Part shown: in pieces, positions 5,669-12,504 of the stretch
How positions within the stretch are numbered: position 1 is the first letter of the stretch
Layout of the letters: the number at the start of each line of letters is the position of its first letter
Notes under the pieces: generated by a model
Seen by the model: the letters and a program-made list of their open reading frames with translations, nothing else
Databases searched by the model: none
Told to the model about the DNA's origin: nothing
Made by a program: the position numbers and the translations under genes
Origin: Bacteroidales bacterium UBA3289
GTDB taxonomy: Bacteria > Bacteroidota > Bacteroidia > Bacteroidales > UBA932
Reading direction: 5' to 3'
Assembly: GCA_002361625.1 (NCBI GenBank)
Contig: DETL01000008.1
Coordinates: 1-17,806, forward strand
DNA: 17,806 nt

Positions 5669-5881
5669 ATGAAATTGGACAGCGAACAAAAAAGGGTGCT
5701 CAAGGCTATTTCTGGTTCCAGCCTTGGATTCATCATCGGTTATCCTCTCATTATGTGGATAGGTGGGAAGTTGGACTCATGGAGAGATGCGTTGGCCTGG
5801 TTGGGAGTCGGTCTTATTGTTGCTGTTGTGACGGGAGTTTTCTACGTCCTGGGTTCCAAGATTCCGAAGAAAGACGAATAA
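5669..5881 (+). CDS. Tiny two-helix membrane protein
   Basis: Seventy residues from ATG 5669: MKLDSEQKRVLKAISGSSLG, a first membrane segment FIIGYPLIMWIGG, a short loop LDSWRDAL, a second segment AWLGVGLIVAVVTGVFYVLG, and the basic end SKIPKKDE. Length, two-helix layout and basic tail resemble the protein before it, although the sequences are not clearly related. Function is unknown. It is the last gene of the plus-strand run that begins after copy C. Confidence 0.65.
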   Translation: MKLDSEQKRVLKAISGSSLGFIIGYPLIMWIGGKLDSWRDALAWLGVGLIVAVVTGVFYVLGSKIPKKDE

Positions 5882-5977
5882 ATACCGCCAACCATATTGG
5901 GGGCTATGGCGTTTCTTTGTTGAAAAATGGGTATCAGTTTGATGGCGTTTAAATTCCTTAGTGACACAACGTTTTCA

Positions 5978-6012
5978 TGAAAGAAAAAGCCCCCGGAATA
6001 CCTTCCGAGGGC
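5978..6012 (-). terminator. Terminator of the truncated ssb gene
   Basis: On the minus strand GCCCTCGGAA pairs with TTCCGGGGGC around a TACC-type loop (5989-6012), and the run TTTTTCTTT follows at 5980-5988. It lies about 20 bases past the ssb stop. In the other direction there is no T run, so it is not a good plus-strand terminator. Confidence 0.75.
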
Positions 6013-6031
6013 GATTTCATGTAATAGAAGA

Positions 6032-6295
6032 TTAGTTCTTCATCAACTCGACTTCACTGGCGATGACTTCGAAGACGCTTCTCTCCGTTCCATCAGCTAT
6101 AGCGTATCTCTGCATCCTGACGCGACCGATGACATGGACAGCAGTTCCTTTCTGGAGTTGATCCAGATTCTTGATGGTGTCGCTCTCCCACGCGAGGACG
6201 CGGAACCAGGTGGTGTCAATGACATGACATCCATCCTTTGCGGTATAGCAGTGGTTTGTTGCGACAGAGAAATTGGCAACTTTGGCGAAAGGCAA
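6032..6295 (-). pseudogene. ssb: Single-stranded DNA-binding protein, N-terminally truncated
   Basis: The reading frame encodes the OB fold of Ssb from the second strand on: LPFAKVANFSVATN, TTWFRVLAWE, GTAVHVIGRVRMQRY and FEVIASEVELM. Usual Bacteroidales Ssb proteins begin about 20 residues earlier with a strand of the type VNKVILVGNVGKDPE. Here the frame is open only 12 codons further up to a TAG and has no ATG, only a TTG at 6295. The C-terminal acidic tip (DDDxPF) is also absent, as in short plasmid-type Ssb forms. Either the gene lost its start in a rearrangement or it uses TTG and makes a defective protein. Its own terminator is intact. Confidence 0.6.
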
Positions 6296-6395
6296 GCCCC
6301 ATCGATAATTGAGGGGCTTGGCAGGAGGCTATTCGCAAAATACTGATAGTGAGAGTCTTACAAAACCACGGGCGTCAACCCCCTTGGAGCACTTC

Positions 6396-7142
6396 CTACA
6401 GATCGTCGATGGGATTCCGGCCCAGGGTGCCGGTCGTGGTGGTCGTGGCGGCATTCGCGTATGTCAGGATCACGTGCCAGGTGGACTGGTTCGAGACATC
6501 GGCGTCCAGGGAGATGGTGCCGCCCGGGAGGTTATAGACGGCGAGGTTCCGGTTGACCATCGGCTCGATGCCGTATTTCCGGGTCAGGTCGGCCTGGAGG
6601 TTGTCATAGGCCTTCTCCAGGGCGTCCCAATCGGAGATGACGGGGAAATCGACCCGGACTTCCCGGACCGGGTTCCCGGACGGGGTGACCTTGCAGCCGC
6701 TGTAGCCGGCGAAATCACCGGTATAGGTTCCGTTCCCGGCGCTGCGGAATCCGGCCTTCACCAGTTCCGATCCGAAAGCCGACAGGGTGCCGGTCATCGG
6801 GATCCCCTTGAAAGACAGGGGCGTAGATGCCGAGGTCGTCGTGGAAGAGGTCGTGGACGGAGTTTGGGTCGATGGCTTCTGTCCCTTGTACTTGCCGACA
6901 CCCAGTTCCCGTTCCAGGTCTTCGACTTCCTGCTCCAGGCTCGGATTGGAGATCGAACCGCCGTCCTGCCGTTTCGGACTGAACCAGCCGCCGGATTCCT
7001 CCGAACCCGTATTACCCGATCCTTCCGTATTGCTTGAACCGCCGCCAGGAAAGGGAACCACGCTCCCGAAACTGCTGGAGCACCATCTCACGGCCAGGAC
7101 AATGACCACTGCGGCCACGATAAACTTGAGAATCTTTTTCAT
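6396..7142 (-). CDS. Membrane-anchored protein of unknown function with Ser/Thr-rich linker
   Basis: The start at ATG 7142 (minus strand) gives 248 residues beginning MKKILKFIVAAVVIVLAVRW, an uncleaved anchor or signal. A Gly/Ser-rich linker (about 24-62), a short charged helix (SLEQEVEDLERELGVGKYKG), a Thr/Ser-rich stretch (about 90-112), then a folded C-terminal domain follow. That domain opens with SFKGIPMTGTLSAFGSELVK and contains TGDFAGYSGCKVTP, REVRVDFPVISDWDALEKAY and LTRKYG. I know this domain pattern from Bacteroidales proteins annotated only as hypothetical. The frame is open further upstream to 7511, but the promoter at 7183 rules out the longer form. It is divergent from the DUF3298 gene. 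Confidence 0.75.
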   Translation of the reverse strand: MKKILKFIVAAVVIVLAVRWCSSSFGSVVPFPGGGSSNTEGSGNTGSEESGGWFSPKRQDGGSISNPSLEQEVEDLERELGVGKYKGQKPSTQTPSTTSSTTTSASTPLSFKGIPMTGTLSAFGSELVKAGFRSAGNGTYTGDFAGYSGCKVTPSGNPVREVRVDFPVISDWDALEKAYDNLQADLTRKYGIEPMVNRNLAVYNLPGGTISLDADVSNQSTWHVILTYANAATTTTTGTLGRNPIDDL

Positions 7143-7182
7143 GTCGGACTGCTTTTTATGGCAAACGAATTGTTGATTTTCA

Positions 7183-7215
7183 CAAAGATAAGGGATTTTG
7201 ACGAAAAGTACCAAC
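7183..7215 (-). promoter_or_regulatory. Promoter for the 6396-7142 gene
   Basis: On the minus strand TATCTTTG (7183-7190) is a perfect -7 box. GTTG (7212-7215) lies 21 bases upstream as a possible -33 element. Transcription would begin near 7176, about 35 bases before the ATG. Confidence 0.6.
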
Positions 7216-7223
7216 ATTCCCGT

Positions 7224-7255
7224 TTTCCACTTATCCGTATTTTTCCGTATCTTTG
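7224..7255 (+). promoter_or_regulatory. Promoter for the DUF3298 lipoprotein / LOG operon
   Basis: TTTC (7224-7227), 20 bases, then the perfect -7 box TATCTTTG (7248-7255). Transcription would begin near 7262, about 17-20 bases before the start codon. It is back to back with the divergent promoter at 7183-7215. Confidence 0.65.
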
Positions 7256-7278
7256 AAAGATTGAACTGAAATCGCGAA

Positions 7279-8133
7279 ATGATGAAAACACGGAAAAAGC
7301 TCATAGGACTGGGACTGGCCGTCGCTGCGGTGGTGGCCTGCACCCCTTCCGGAAAGGAATTGAAGACAGAAACTTTCGAATTTGCCGATTCCACGGCCCA
7401 TGCGCACCTGACCATCAAGGCGGAACTGCCGGTGGCGGCAAAGGGCGCCCCGGCCGCGATCCGCACGAAGCTCATCGAAGTGATGGACCGGCAGCTCAGC
7501 CACATCGGCACCTATGAACAGGACCGGATGTTCCCGGCCTTCGAGGGGAATGCCGACGACTCCAAGGCCCTCATGGACTATTATCGGGGAAAGGCTTTTG
7601 AAACCATCGCCACGGTTTCCCAGGCGGACTTTGACGAACGGAAACAGTATATCGATGAAGACGAAGAGATACCGGGCTGGGAGTACGATTTCTCGTTGAC
7701 CCGGACCAGCGAGACGGACCGCTATGTCATCTTCCTGTCCGAGGACATTGTCTTCTCGGGCGGTGCCCATGGCGGCATTATCGGATGCGGGCCGCTCACT
7801 TTCGACAAGAAGGACGGGCACCTCGTGGAGAAGTTCCTGAAGGACTCCGCCCTGCAGGAAATGCAGCCGCTGCTCCGGAAAGGCCTCGTGCAGTACTATG
7901 CCTCGAACGGGCAGGAAATCCAGCCCGAACAGCTGGGCGAATACCTGACCCTGTCGGGCGATGTCATTCCCTATCCCGTCTGGGCTCCCATTCCCACCCC
8001 GGAAGGCCTCGATTTCACCTACCAGCAGTACGAGATCGCTTCCTACGCCGATGGAATGCCCAGTTTCACCCTCCCCTATGAAGAAGTCCTTCCGTTCCTG
8101 ACGGAGGATGCCAAGGAAATCATCCGCAAATAA
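7279..8133 (+). CDS. DUF3298 (RsiV-like) lipoprotein
   Basis: A 284-residue protein with signal MMKTRKKLIGLGLAVAAVVACT; the second ATG at 7282 is equally plausible. The modified Cys is near residue 21. An N-terminal part (about 30-130) resembles the DUF4163-type domain, and SEDIVFSGGAHGGIIGCGPLTF (about 155-176) with YEIASYADGMPSFTLPYEEV near the end is the DUF3298 signature. In Bacillus RsiV this domain senses lysozyme, but the role of the many lipoprotein versions in Bacteroidales is not established. The gene lies six bases ahead of the LOG-family gene and is probably cotranscribed with it from the promoter at 7224. Confidence 0.85.
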   Translation: MMKTRKKLIGLGLAVAAVVACTPSGKELKTETFEFADSTAHAHLTIKAELPVAAKGAPAAIRTKLIEVMDRQLSHIGTYEQDRMFPAFEGNADDSKALMDYYRGKAFETIATVSQADFDERKQYIDEDEEIPGWEYDFSLTRTSETDRYVIFLSEDIVFSGGAHGGIIGCGPLTFDKKDGHLVEKFLKDSALQEMQPLLRKGLVQYYASNGQEIQPEQLGEYLTLSGDVIPYPVWAPIPTPEGLDFTYQQYEIASYADGMPSFTLPYEEVLPFLTEDAKEIIRK

Positions 8134-8139
8134 TCGCCC

Positions 8140-9255
8140 ATGGACCAGACTCCTTACCGGGAGATATCGGAAATCTCCCAGCTCCCCGCACCGGATGCGA
8201 CCGGTATCATTTCCCGCTATGTATTCCAGTACATCGATTTCAACCAGGTGCCGCAGTATGTGGCGGCCGGGCATCTGTTCTCCGACTGCTGCTTCCTCGG
8301 ATGTGACATCCCGTCCGAAATGGAGGGACGGATCGGCCAGACCTGTCTCATCTTTCCGCGTATGGGGCGTACCTACAATGTGTTCCGGACACGGCTCTAT
8401 GACGGGGAAACCCTGTATGCCGGCTATGATCCGGAGAACGAGGAGAGTTACGGCAGCTGCTTCGACGCCCGGGTCTATGCCGATTACATGGAGAAGGGCC
8501 AGCAGTGCGATGACATCCGCGAGACACTGGGCCGCACCCTCCACGACCGGGCGATGAGCAGCGCCATGCGCGAATTCCTGAGCCGGTTCGACGAGCGGCA
8601 GGTCGTCGCCATCATGGGCGGCCACGCGCTCCTGCGCTCCGACGAAGGGTACCGGAGGGTGGCCCTGATCAGCAAGAAACTCACGGAAAAAGGCAAACTG
8701 ATGGCCTCCGGCGGCGGTCCGGGCGCCATGGAAGCCACGCACCTCGGGGCTTGGATGGCCGGCCGGAGCGACGCGGAATTCGACGACGCGATGGAAATCC
8801 TCTCCGCCGCCCAGACTTTCCGGGACGAAGGCTGGCTCCGCACGGCCTTCGAGGTCCTGCACAAGTATCCGCAGCACAAATACCGCAGCCTGGGCATTCC
8901 GACCTGGTTCTATGGGCACGAACCCTCCACGCCCTTCGCGACCGACATCGCCAAGTACTTCTACAACAGCCTCCGGGAGGATACGCTCCTGGCCATCGCC
9001 AAGGGCGGGATCATCTACTCCCCCGGCTCGGCCGGCACCATCCAGGAAATCTTCCAGGACGCCGCCCAGAACCATTACGAGACCTTCGGCGCCCCCAGTC
9101 CGATGGTGTTCCTGGACAAGGATTTCTTCACCCGGGAAATCCCCATCTATCCGCTGCTGGAAGACCTCCTCGCGCAGGGGAAATACCGGAATCTGCTGAT
9201 CTCCGTCACCGATGACCCCGAAGAGGCCATCGACACCGTCCTATCCTTCCAATAA
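8140..9255 (+). CDS. LOG-family Rossmann-fold nucleotide-binding protein
   Basis: A 371-residue cytoplasmic protein. The C-terminal two thirds is a LOG (lysine decarboxylase-like) domain: VVAIMGGHALLRSD at about 153-166, the phosphate-binding loop SGGGPGAMEATH at about 190-201, and the second motif SPGSAGTIQEIFQDA at about 294-308. LOG enzymes cleave nucleoside 5'-monophosphates to base and ribose phosphate. The motifs here (GGGPGAME and PGSAGTxQE rather than the short-form PGGxGTxxE) belong to the long branch. The N-terminal 140 residues (FSDCCFLGCDIPSE, FDARVYADYMEKG) are the extension usual in that branch. The activity of the long form is less certain. Its stop is six bases from the convergent mntP stop. 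Confidence 0.82.
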   Translation: MDQTPYREISEISQLPAPDATGIISRYVFQYIDFNQVPQYVAAGHLFSDCCFLGCDIPSEMEGRIGQTCLIFPRMGRTYNVFRTRLYDGETLYAGYDPENEESYGSCFDARVYADYMEKGQQCDDIRETLGRTLHDRAMSSAMREFLSRFDERQVVAIMGGHALLRSDEGYRRVALISKKLTEKGKLMASGGGPGAMEATHLGAWMAGRSDAEFDDAMEILSAAQTFRDEGWLRTAFEVLHKYPQHKYRSLGIPTWFYGHEPSTPFATDIAKYFYNSLREDTLLAIAKGGIIYSPGSAGTIQEIFQDAAQNHYETFGAPSPMVFLDKDFFTREIPIYPLLEDLLAQGKYRNLLISVTDDPEEAIDTVLSFQ

Positions 9256-9261
9256 ACTCGT

Positions 9262-9837
9262 TTACAACAGGATACGGATCCCGAGGGCAATCAGGACGAG
9301 CCCACCGATGATGCGGGCGCTATAACCAAATTTCCGGCCGAGGAAGCTTCCGGACAGCATACCCACGACGACGGACAAAACCGTAAAGACAATCAGGGAA
9401 AGGCTCACCGGAACCATTCCGTTCCATCCGATTCCGTTCAGTGCCATGGAAATGCCGATGGCTGCGGCATCGATCGAGGTGGCCACGCTTCCCAGGATGA
9501 TCCCCCCGATCCCGTCCAGGTTCAGATGCTCGGATTTGCTCCGGACCCCGTCCAGGAACATTTCCAGCCCCACATACAGCAGGAGCAGGAAGCCGATGAT
9601 GTGGGCAATCCGTTCGAAATGAGCCACATGGCCGGCTATGAGATCTGTCGCGAACGTACCCAGGGCCCATCCGCCCAGAAGGAATCCGGTGTGGATGAAG
9701 ACGAATACGAGCACGACCGTCAGCACCTTTTTCTTCAGTTCCTCCCGGCTTACGAGGAAAGAGGAGCACAGGGTGACGGCAAAGCAGTCCGCACAAAGGG
9801 ACATACCCAGCAAGATGGCGCTCAGGATCTCTCTCAT
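9262..9837 (-). CDS. mntP: MntP-type manganese efflux pump
   Basis: A 191-residue inner-membrane protein with six predicted helices in two related halves, the MntP (formerly DUF204) layout. The first half has the family's Asp in LLGMSLCADCFAVTLCSS (about 9-26), the second in ATSIDAAAIGISMAL (about 119-133). Both are thought to line the metal path. A short cytosolic basic stretch REELKKK lies between helices 1 and 2. MntP exports excess Mn(II). The start overlaps the recR stop by four bases, so it is the last gene of a coupled operon. No yybP-ykoY manganese riboswitch is visible before it, which suggests it follows operon control here. Confidence 0.88.
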   Translation of the reverse strand: MREILSAILLGMSLCADCFAVTLCSSFLVSREELKKKVLTVVLVFVFIHTGFLLGGWALGTFATDLIAGHVAHFERIAHIIGFLLLLYVGLEMFLDGVRSKSEHLNLDGIGGIILGSVATSIDAAAIGISMALNGIGWNGMVPVSLSLIVFTVLSVVVGMLSGSFLGRKFGYSARIIGGLVLIALGIRILL

Positions 9838-10460
9838 GGCTTGAACTCCTGCCGGTTCACGATAGAACGGCCCAGCGTAAGCTCATCGGCATACTCCAGG
9901 TCGTCCCCGAATCCCAGTCCGCGGGCCAGGGATGAGAAACGGACGCCCGTATGGGACAGTTTCCGGTAAATATAGAAGGCCGTGGACTCCCCTTCCACAT
10001 CGCCGCTGAGGGCGAAGATGACCTCCGCTTCCGAAGGGTTCGGAAGGGCCTCCACCCGCTGGATCAATTCGTTGATACTCAGGTCCGACGGGCCGATTCC
10101 GGCGATCGGGGAAATGATGCCTCCGAGGACATGGTACACCCCGTGGTATTGGGCGGTATTCTCGATGCTCATCACATCCCGGACGCTCTCGACCACGCAG
10201 ATGGCGCTGTGGTCACGCGAGCGGTCCGCACAGAGGGAGCAGACCTCCTCGTCCGAAATCATCCGGCACTCCCGGCAGTAACGGACCTCGTCCCGAAGGC
10301 GGTTGATCGCATCCGTGAAATGATGGACGTTCTCCTGCGGCTGGCGGAGCAGGTGCAGGGCCAGGCGCAGGGCGCTGCGACGGCCCACCCCGGGAAGGGT
10401 GCCGATGGCCTCCACGGCGTCGGACAGAAGGTCGGAAGGATATTTCTCTTTATAGGCCAT
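9834..10460 (-). CDS. recR: Recombination mediator protein RecR
   Basis: A 208-residue protein close to the normal RecR length. The N-terminal helix-hairpin-helix is IGTLPGVGRRSALRLALHLL (about 19-38). The zinc finger is CRECRMISDEEVCSLC (about 72-87). The Toprim domain begins ICVVESVRDVMSIE and includes GGIISPIAGIGPSDLSI, where the family motif precedes the conserved GIGP. RecR works with RecF/RecO to load RecA at gaps. The start at 10460 lies 11 bases inside the kinase gene upstream, and its stop overlaps mntP by four bases, so translation is probably coupled. Confidence 0.95.
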   Translation of the reverse strand: MAYKEKYPSDLLSDAVEAIGTLPGVGRRSALRLALHLLRQPQENVHHFTDAINRLRDEVRYCRECRMISDEEVCSLCADRSRDHSAICVVESVRDVMSIENTAQYHGVYHVLGGIISPIAGIGPSDLSINELIQRVEALPNPSEAEVIFALSGDVEGESTAFYIYRKLSHTGVRFSSLARGLGFGDDLEYADELTLGRSIVNRQEFKP

Positions 10461-11271
10461 AGTAGTCGATGAGCCCGTCCATCGGAGAAGCGATGAAGCG
10501 GGAGAAGGTCAGTCCATATTCCGCACCCAGGCGTTCCAGCTCGGCCCGGCAGGCGCAGCCGAAGCCGCCGATGACGCCCACGGGAAGTTCCTGGCCGTAC
10601 CGCATGAGGGCCCGCTCGAAGAGGTCCCGGAAATTCCGGTCGATCAGCGATTTGACATAGGCATTCTCCCGCTTTTCCAACAGGAAGGGAGCGAGGCTGC
10701 CCAAATACCGGGATGGAGCGGGACTCCGGTAGATGTTCCGGACGATGGAGGCATAATCGGCCTCATGGAAGGAGGCGAAGGAATCGGCCAGGTCCGCCGG
10801 CACCAGCTCTTTCACGAAGTCGCTGAGGAACATCCGGCCCAAGGCGGCCGCACTGCCCTCGTCGCCGATGATGAATCCGCCGCCATGGATGTTCCGGACA
10901 ATCCGTTCCCCGTCGTAATGGCAAGTGTTGGAGCCGGTTCCCAGGATGGCGGCGATGCCTTCCCCGTGGCCGCAAGCGGCACGGGCGGCCGCCAGAAGGT
11001 CCGAGGCGTATTCACAACGCGCCATCGGGAAACGCTCCTTGAACACCTGGTCCAGCCCGGTGGGAAACTCCAGCAGACCGGCGGCGAAGAAATGGACTTC
11101 CTGCACGCCGGAAAAGTTCTCCACGGCATCGGCGAAGACCTGCGCGTTGGATTCCGCCGCGATGGACGACAAGTTCATGCCCGGGGTTTGCAGGCGCTTT
11201 TGAACTGCGCCGCCAGGGGCGATCAGGCACCAGTCGGTCTTGGTGGCCCCGCTTTCGACAATCAGGATCAT
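10450..11271 (-). CDS. BadF/BadG-type sugar kinase (N-acetylglucosamine kinase-like)
   Basis: From ATG 11271 this encodes 273 residues of the actin-like ATPase fold. Phosphate loop 1 is LIVESGATKTDWCLI (about 3-17). The second is AAILGTGSNTCHYDG (about 100-114), followed by GGFIIGDEGSAAALGRMFL, the typical BadF/N-acetylglucosamine kinase segment. The adenosine-side motif GVIGGFGCACRAELERLG lies near the end. In Bacteroidales such proteins are usually annotated as N-acetylglucosamine kinases, but the substrate is not proven. The start overlaps the pnuC stop by four bases, so a link with salvage of the PnuC substrate is conceivable. The frame stays open upstream across pnuC, but that part is antisense-like noise. 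Confidence 0.8.
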   Translation of the reverse strand: MILIVESGATKTDWCLIAPGGAVQKRLQTPGMNLSSIAAESNAQVFADAVENFSGVQEVHFFAAGLLEFPTGLDQVFKERFPMARCEYASDLLAAARAACGHGEGIAAILGTGSNTCHYDGERIVRNIHGGGFIIGDEGSAAALGRMFLSDFVKELVPADLADSFASFHEADYASIVRNIYRSPAPSRYLGSLAPFLLEKRENAYVKSLIDRNFRDLFERALMRYGQELPVGVIGGFGCACRAELERLGAEYGLTFSRFIASPMDGLIDYYGL

Positions 11272-11840
11272 ATCTCCACTCCTTTCTTTTTCCAATGGTA
11301 ATAGCCATACACCGCCGAGGCGACATACACGACATACAACAAAGCCATCCAGTACTGGCCGTTGCCGATGCAGAGGGCGGTCGTGAGGATATCGGCCACG
11401 ATCCAGAGCATCCATTGCTGGATATAGGACCGTGTCAGCCACCAGGTGGCGATGACGCTGAGGACGGTTGCCGTGGCATCCAGGACGGACATGCTGTCCC
11501 CGAGGGCACGGAACACCCCGATCAACAGGAGCGAACCGACGACAAAGCCCACGGCGCTCCACAAGGCCGTTTTCGCCGGGAGCGGACGGATATGGATCGC
11601 TCCCTCCTTCACCTGCGCCCCGTCTTTCCGCCATTGGATCAGGCCGATGACGGACATGACGACGTAATAGACATTCAGGCCCATCATCCCCCAGCTGCGC
11701 TGGATGGCGAAACTGTAGGCGCAGGCGGCGCCGGTCAGGATGCCGACCACCCACATGGCGTTCTTCTGCAGGATCTCCAGGACCACATAGGCGACACCGG
11801 TGACGAGGGCGAAGATTTCTATTGCTTGTACGATATCCAT
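11268..11840 (-). CDS. pnuC: PnuC-family nicotinamide riboside transporter
   Basis: A 190-residue membrane protein with about seven helices and the PnuC pattern: EIFALVTGVAYVVLEILQKN at the start, MWVVGILTGAACAYSFAIQR (about 29-48), YVVMSVIGLIQWRKDG (about 59-74), then WLTRSYIQQWMLWIVADILT (about 134-153). PnuC carries nicotinamide riboside by facilitated diffusion and depends on phosphorylation inside the cell. Relatives (PnuT, PnuX) carry thiamine or riboflavin. There is no thiamine or flavin riboswitch before the gene, which favours the riboside. It is the first gene of the operon pnuC - kinase - recR - mntP, all joined by overlaps. Confidence 0.87.
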   Translation of the reverse strand: MDIVQAIEIFALVTGVAYVVLEILQKNAMWVVGILTGAACAYSFAIQRSWGMMGLNVYYVVMSVIGLIQWRKDGAQVKEGAIHIRPLPAKTALWSAVGFVVGSLLLIGVFRALGDSMSVLDATATVLSVIATWWLTRSYIQQWMLWIVADILTTALCIGNGQYWMALLYVVYVASAVYGYYHWKKKGVEI

Positions 11841-11847
11841 AAGAATA

Positions 11848-11855
11848 CAAATTTA
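11848..11855 (-). promoter_or_regulatory. Promoter box for the pnuC operon
   Basis: TAAATTTG on the minus strand matches TAnnTTTG exactly, and the start codon follows only seven bases later. The transcript would be nearly leaderless unless another promoter is used. No -33 TTTG is visible, so the call is tentative. Confidence 0.4.
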
Positions 11856-11868
11856 CGGGATTTTTTGC

Positions 11869-11876
11869 TATCTTCG
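11869..11876 (+). promoter_or_regulatory. Promoter box for the FKBP isomerase gene
   Basis: TATCTTCG differs from TAnnTTTG at one base and lies about 20 bases before the ATG at 11896, the usual distance. No clear -33 element is seen. It is divergent from the pnuC promoter in a gap of only 55 bases. Confidence 0.45.
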
Positions 11877-11895
11877 CGCATTATTACCCAAGAAT

Positions 11896-12501
11896 ATGGA
11901 CAAGAAAAGCTATGCATTTGGAATGAGCCTTGCCGGAAACCTGCTGCAGTCGGGTGTGCACGGACTTAATTTCGACGACTTCGTGGCCGGTCTGAAGGCC
12001 ATGCTGCAGGGTGAGAAACTCGCCATCTCCATGGATGAGGCCGGCGAAGCCCTGGAAGCGTTCTACAAGGAAATGGAAGAGGAAGCCTCCGAACGGGCCG
12101 CCGTCGCCGGAAAGGCCGCGAAGGAGGAAGGCGAGAAGTTCCTCGCCCAGGCCGCCCGCGACCCCGAGGTCCGCGCCACCGGCAGCGGTCTCATGTACAA
12201 AGTCCTGAAAGAAGGAACCGGCAAAAAGCCCTCCGCGACGAGCCAGGTCAAGTGCCACTATGAAGGGACCTTCCCGAACGGGCAGATCTTCGACAGCTCC
12301 TACAAGCGCGGTGAACCGGCCGTCTTCGGCCTGAACCAGGTCATCAAGGGTTGGACCGAAGGCCTGCAGCTTATGGCCGAGGGTGCCAAGTACGAGCTCT
12401 ACCTCCCGTACAACCTCGCTTACGGCGAACACGGCGCCGGCAATGCCATCCCGCCGTACAGCGCCCTGAAGTTCGTCGTCGAACTCATCGAGGTCCTGTA
12501 A
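11896..12501 (+). CDS. FKBP-type peptidyl-prolyl cis-trans isomerase
   Basis: A 201-residue protein in the FklB/Mip layout. The N-terminal helical dimerisation part begins SYAFGMSLAGNLLQSGVHGL and includes a long charged helix rich in Ala, Glu and Lys (about 60-95). The FKBP domain follows: VKCHYEGTFPNGQIFDSS (about 117-134), the pocket stretch AVFGLNQVIKGWTEGLQLM, then LPYNLAYGEHGAGNAIPPYS and FVVELIEV. The pocket residues Tyr, Phe, Asp, Val-Ile and Trp are all present, so it should be an active isomerase and chaperone. There is no signal peptide, which places it in the cytoplasm. Its stop is three bases from the convergent btuB stop. Confidence 0.9.
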   Translation: MDKKSYAFGMSLAGNLLQSGVHGLNFDDFVAGLKAMLQGEKLAISMDEAGEALEAFYKEMEEEASERAAVAGKAAKEEGEKFLAQAARDPEVRATGSGLMYKVLKEGTGKKPSATSQVKCHYEGTFPNGQIFDSSYKRGEPAVFGLNQVIKGWTEGLQLMAEGAKYELYLPYNLAYGEHGAGNAIPPYSALKFVVELIEVL

Positions 12502-12504
12502 AGA

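Noticed and set aside
7231..9075. Long minus-strand open frame of about 614 codons
   Set aside because: It lies antisense to two well-supported genes (DUF3298 lipoprotein and LOG protein), has a low-complexity composition and arises from the high GC of this region.
9253..9264. TAAACTCGTTTA between convergent LOG and mntP genes as a terminator
   Set aside because: It is a perfect short palindrome containing both stop codons, but the five-pair stem with a two-base loop lacks a T run, so it is unlikely to terminate.
11272..11850. N-terminal extension of the BadF-type kinase
   Set aside because: The extra residues are an out-of-frame reading of pnuC. The kinase motif begins right after the ATG at 11271.
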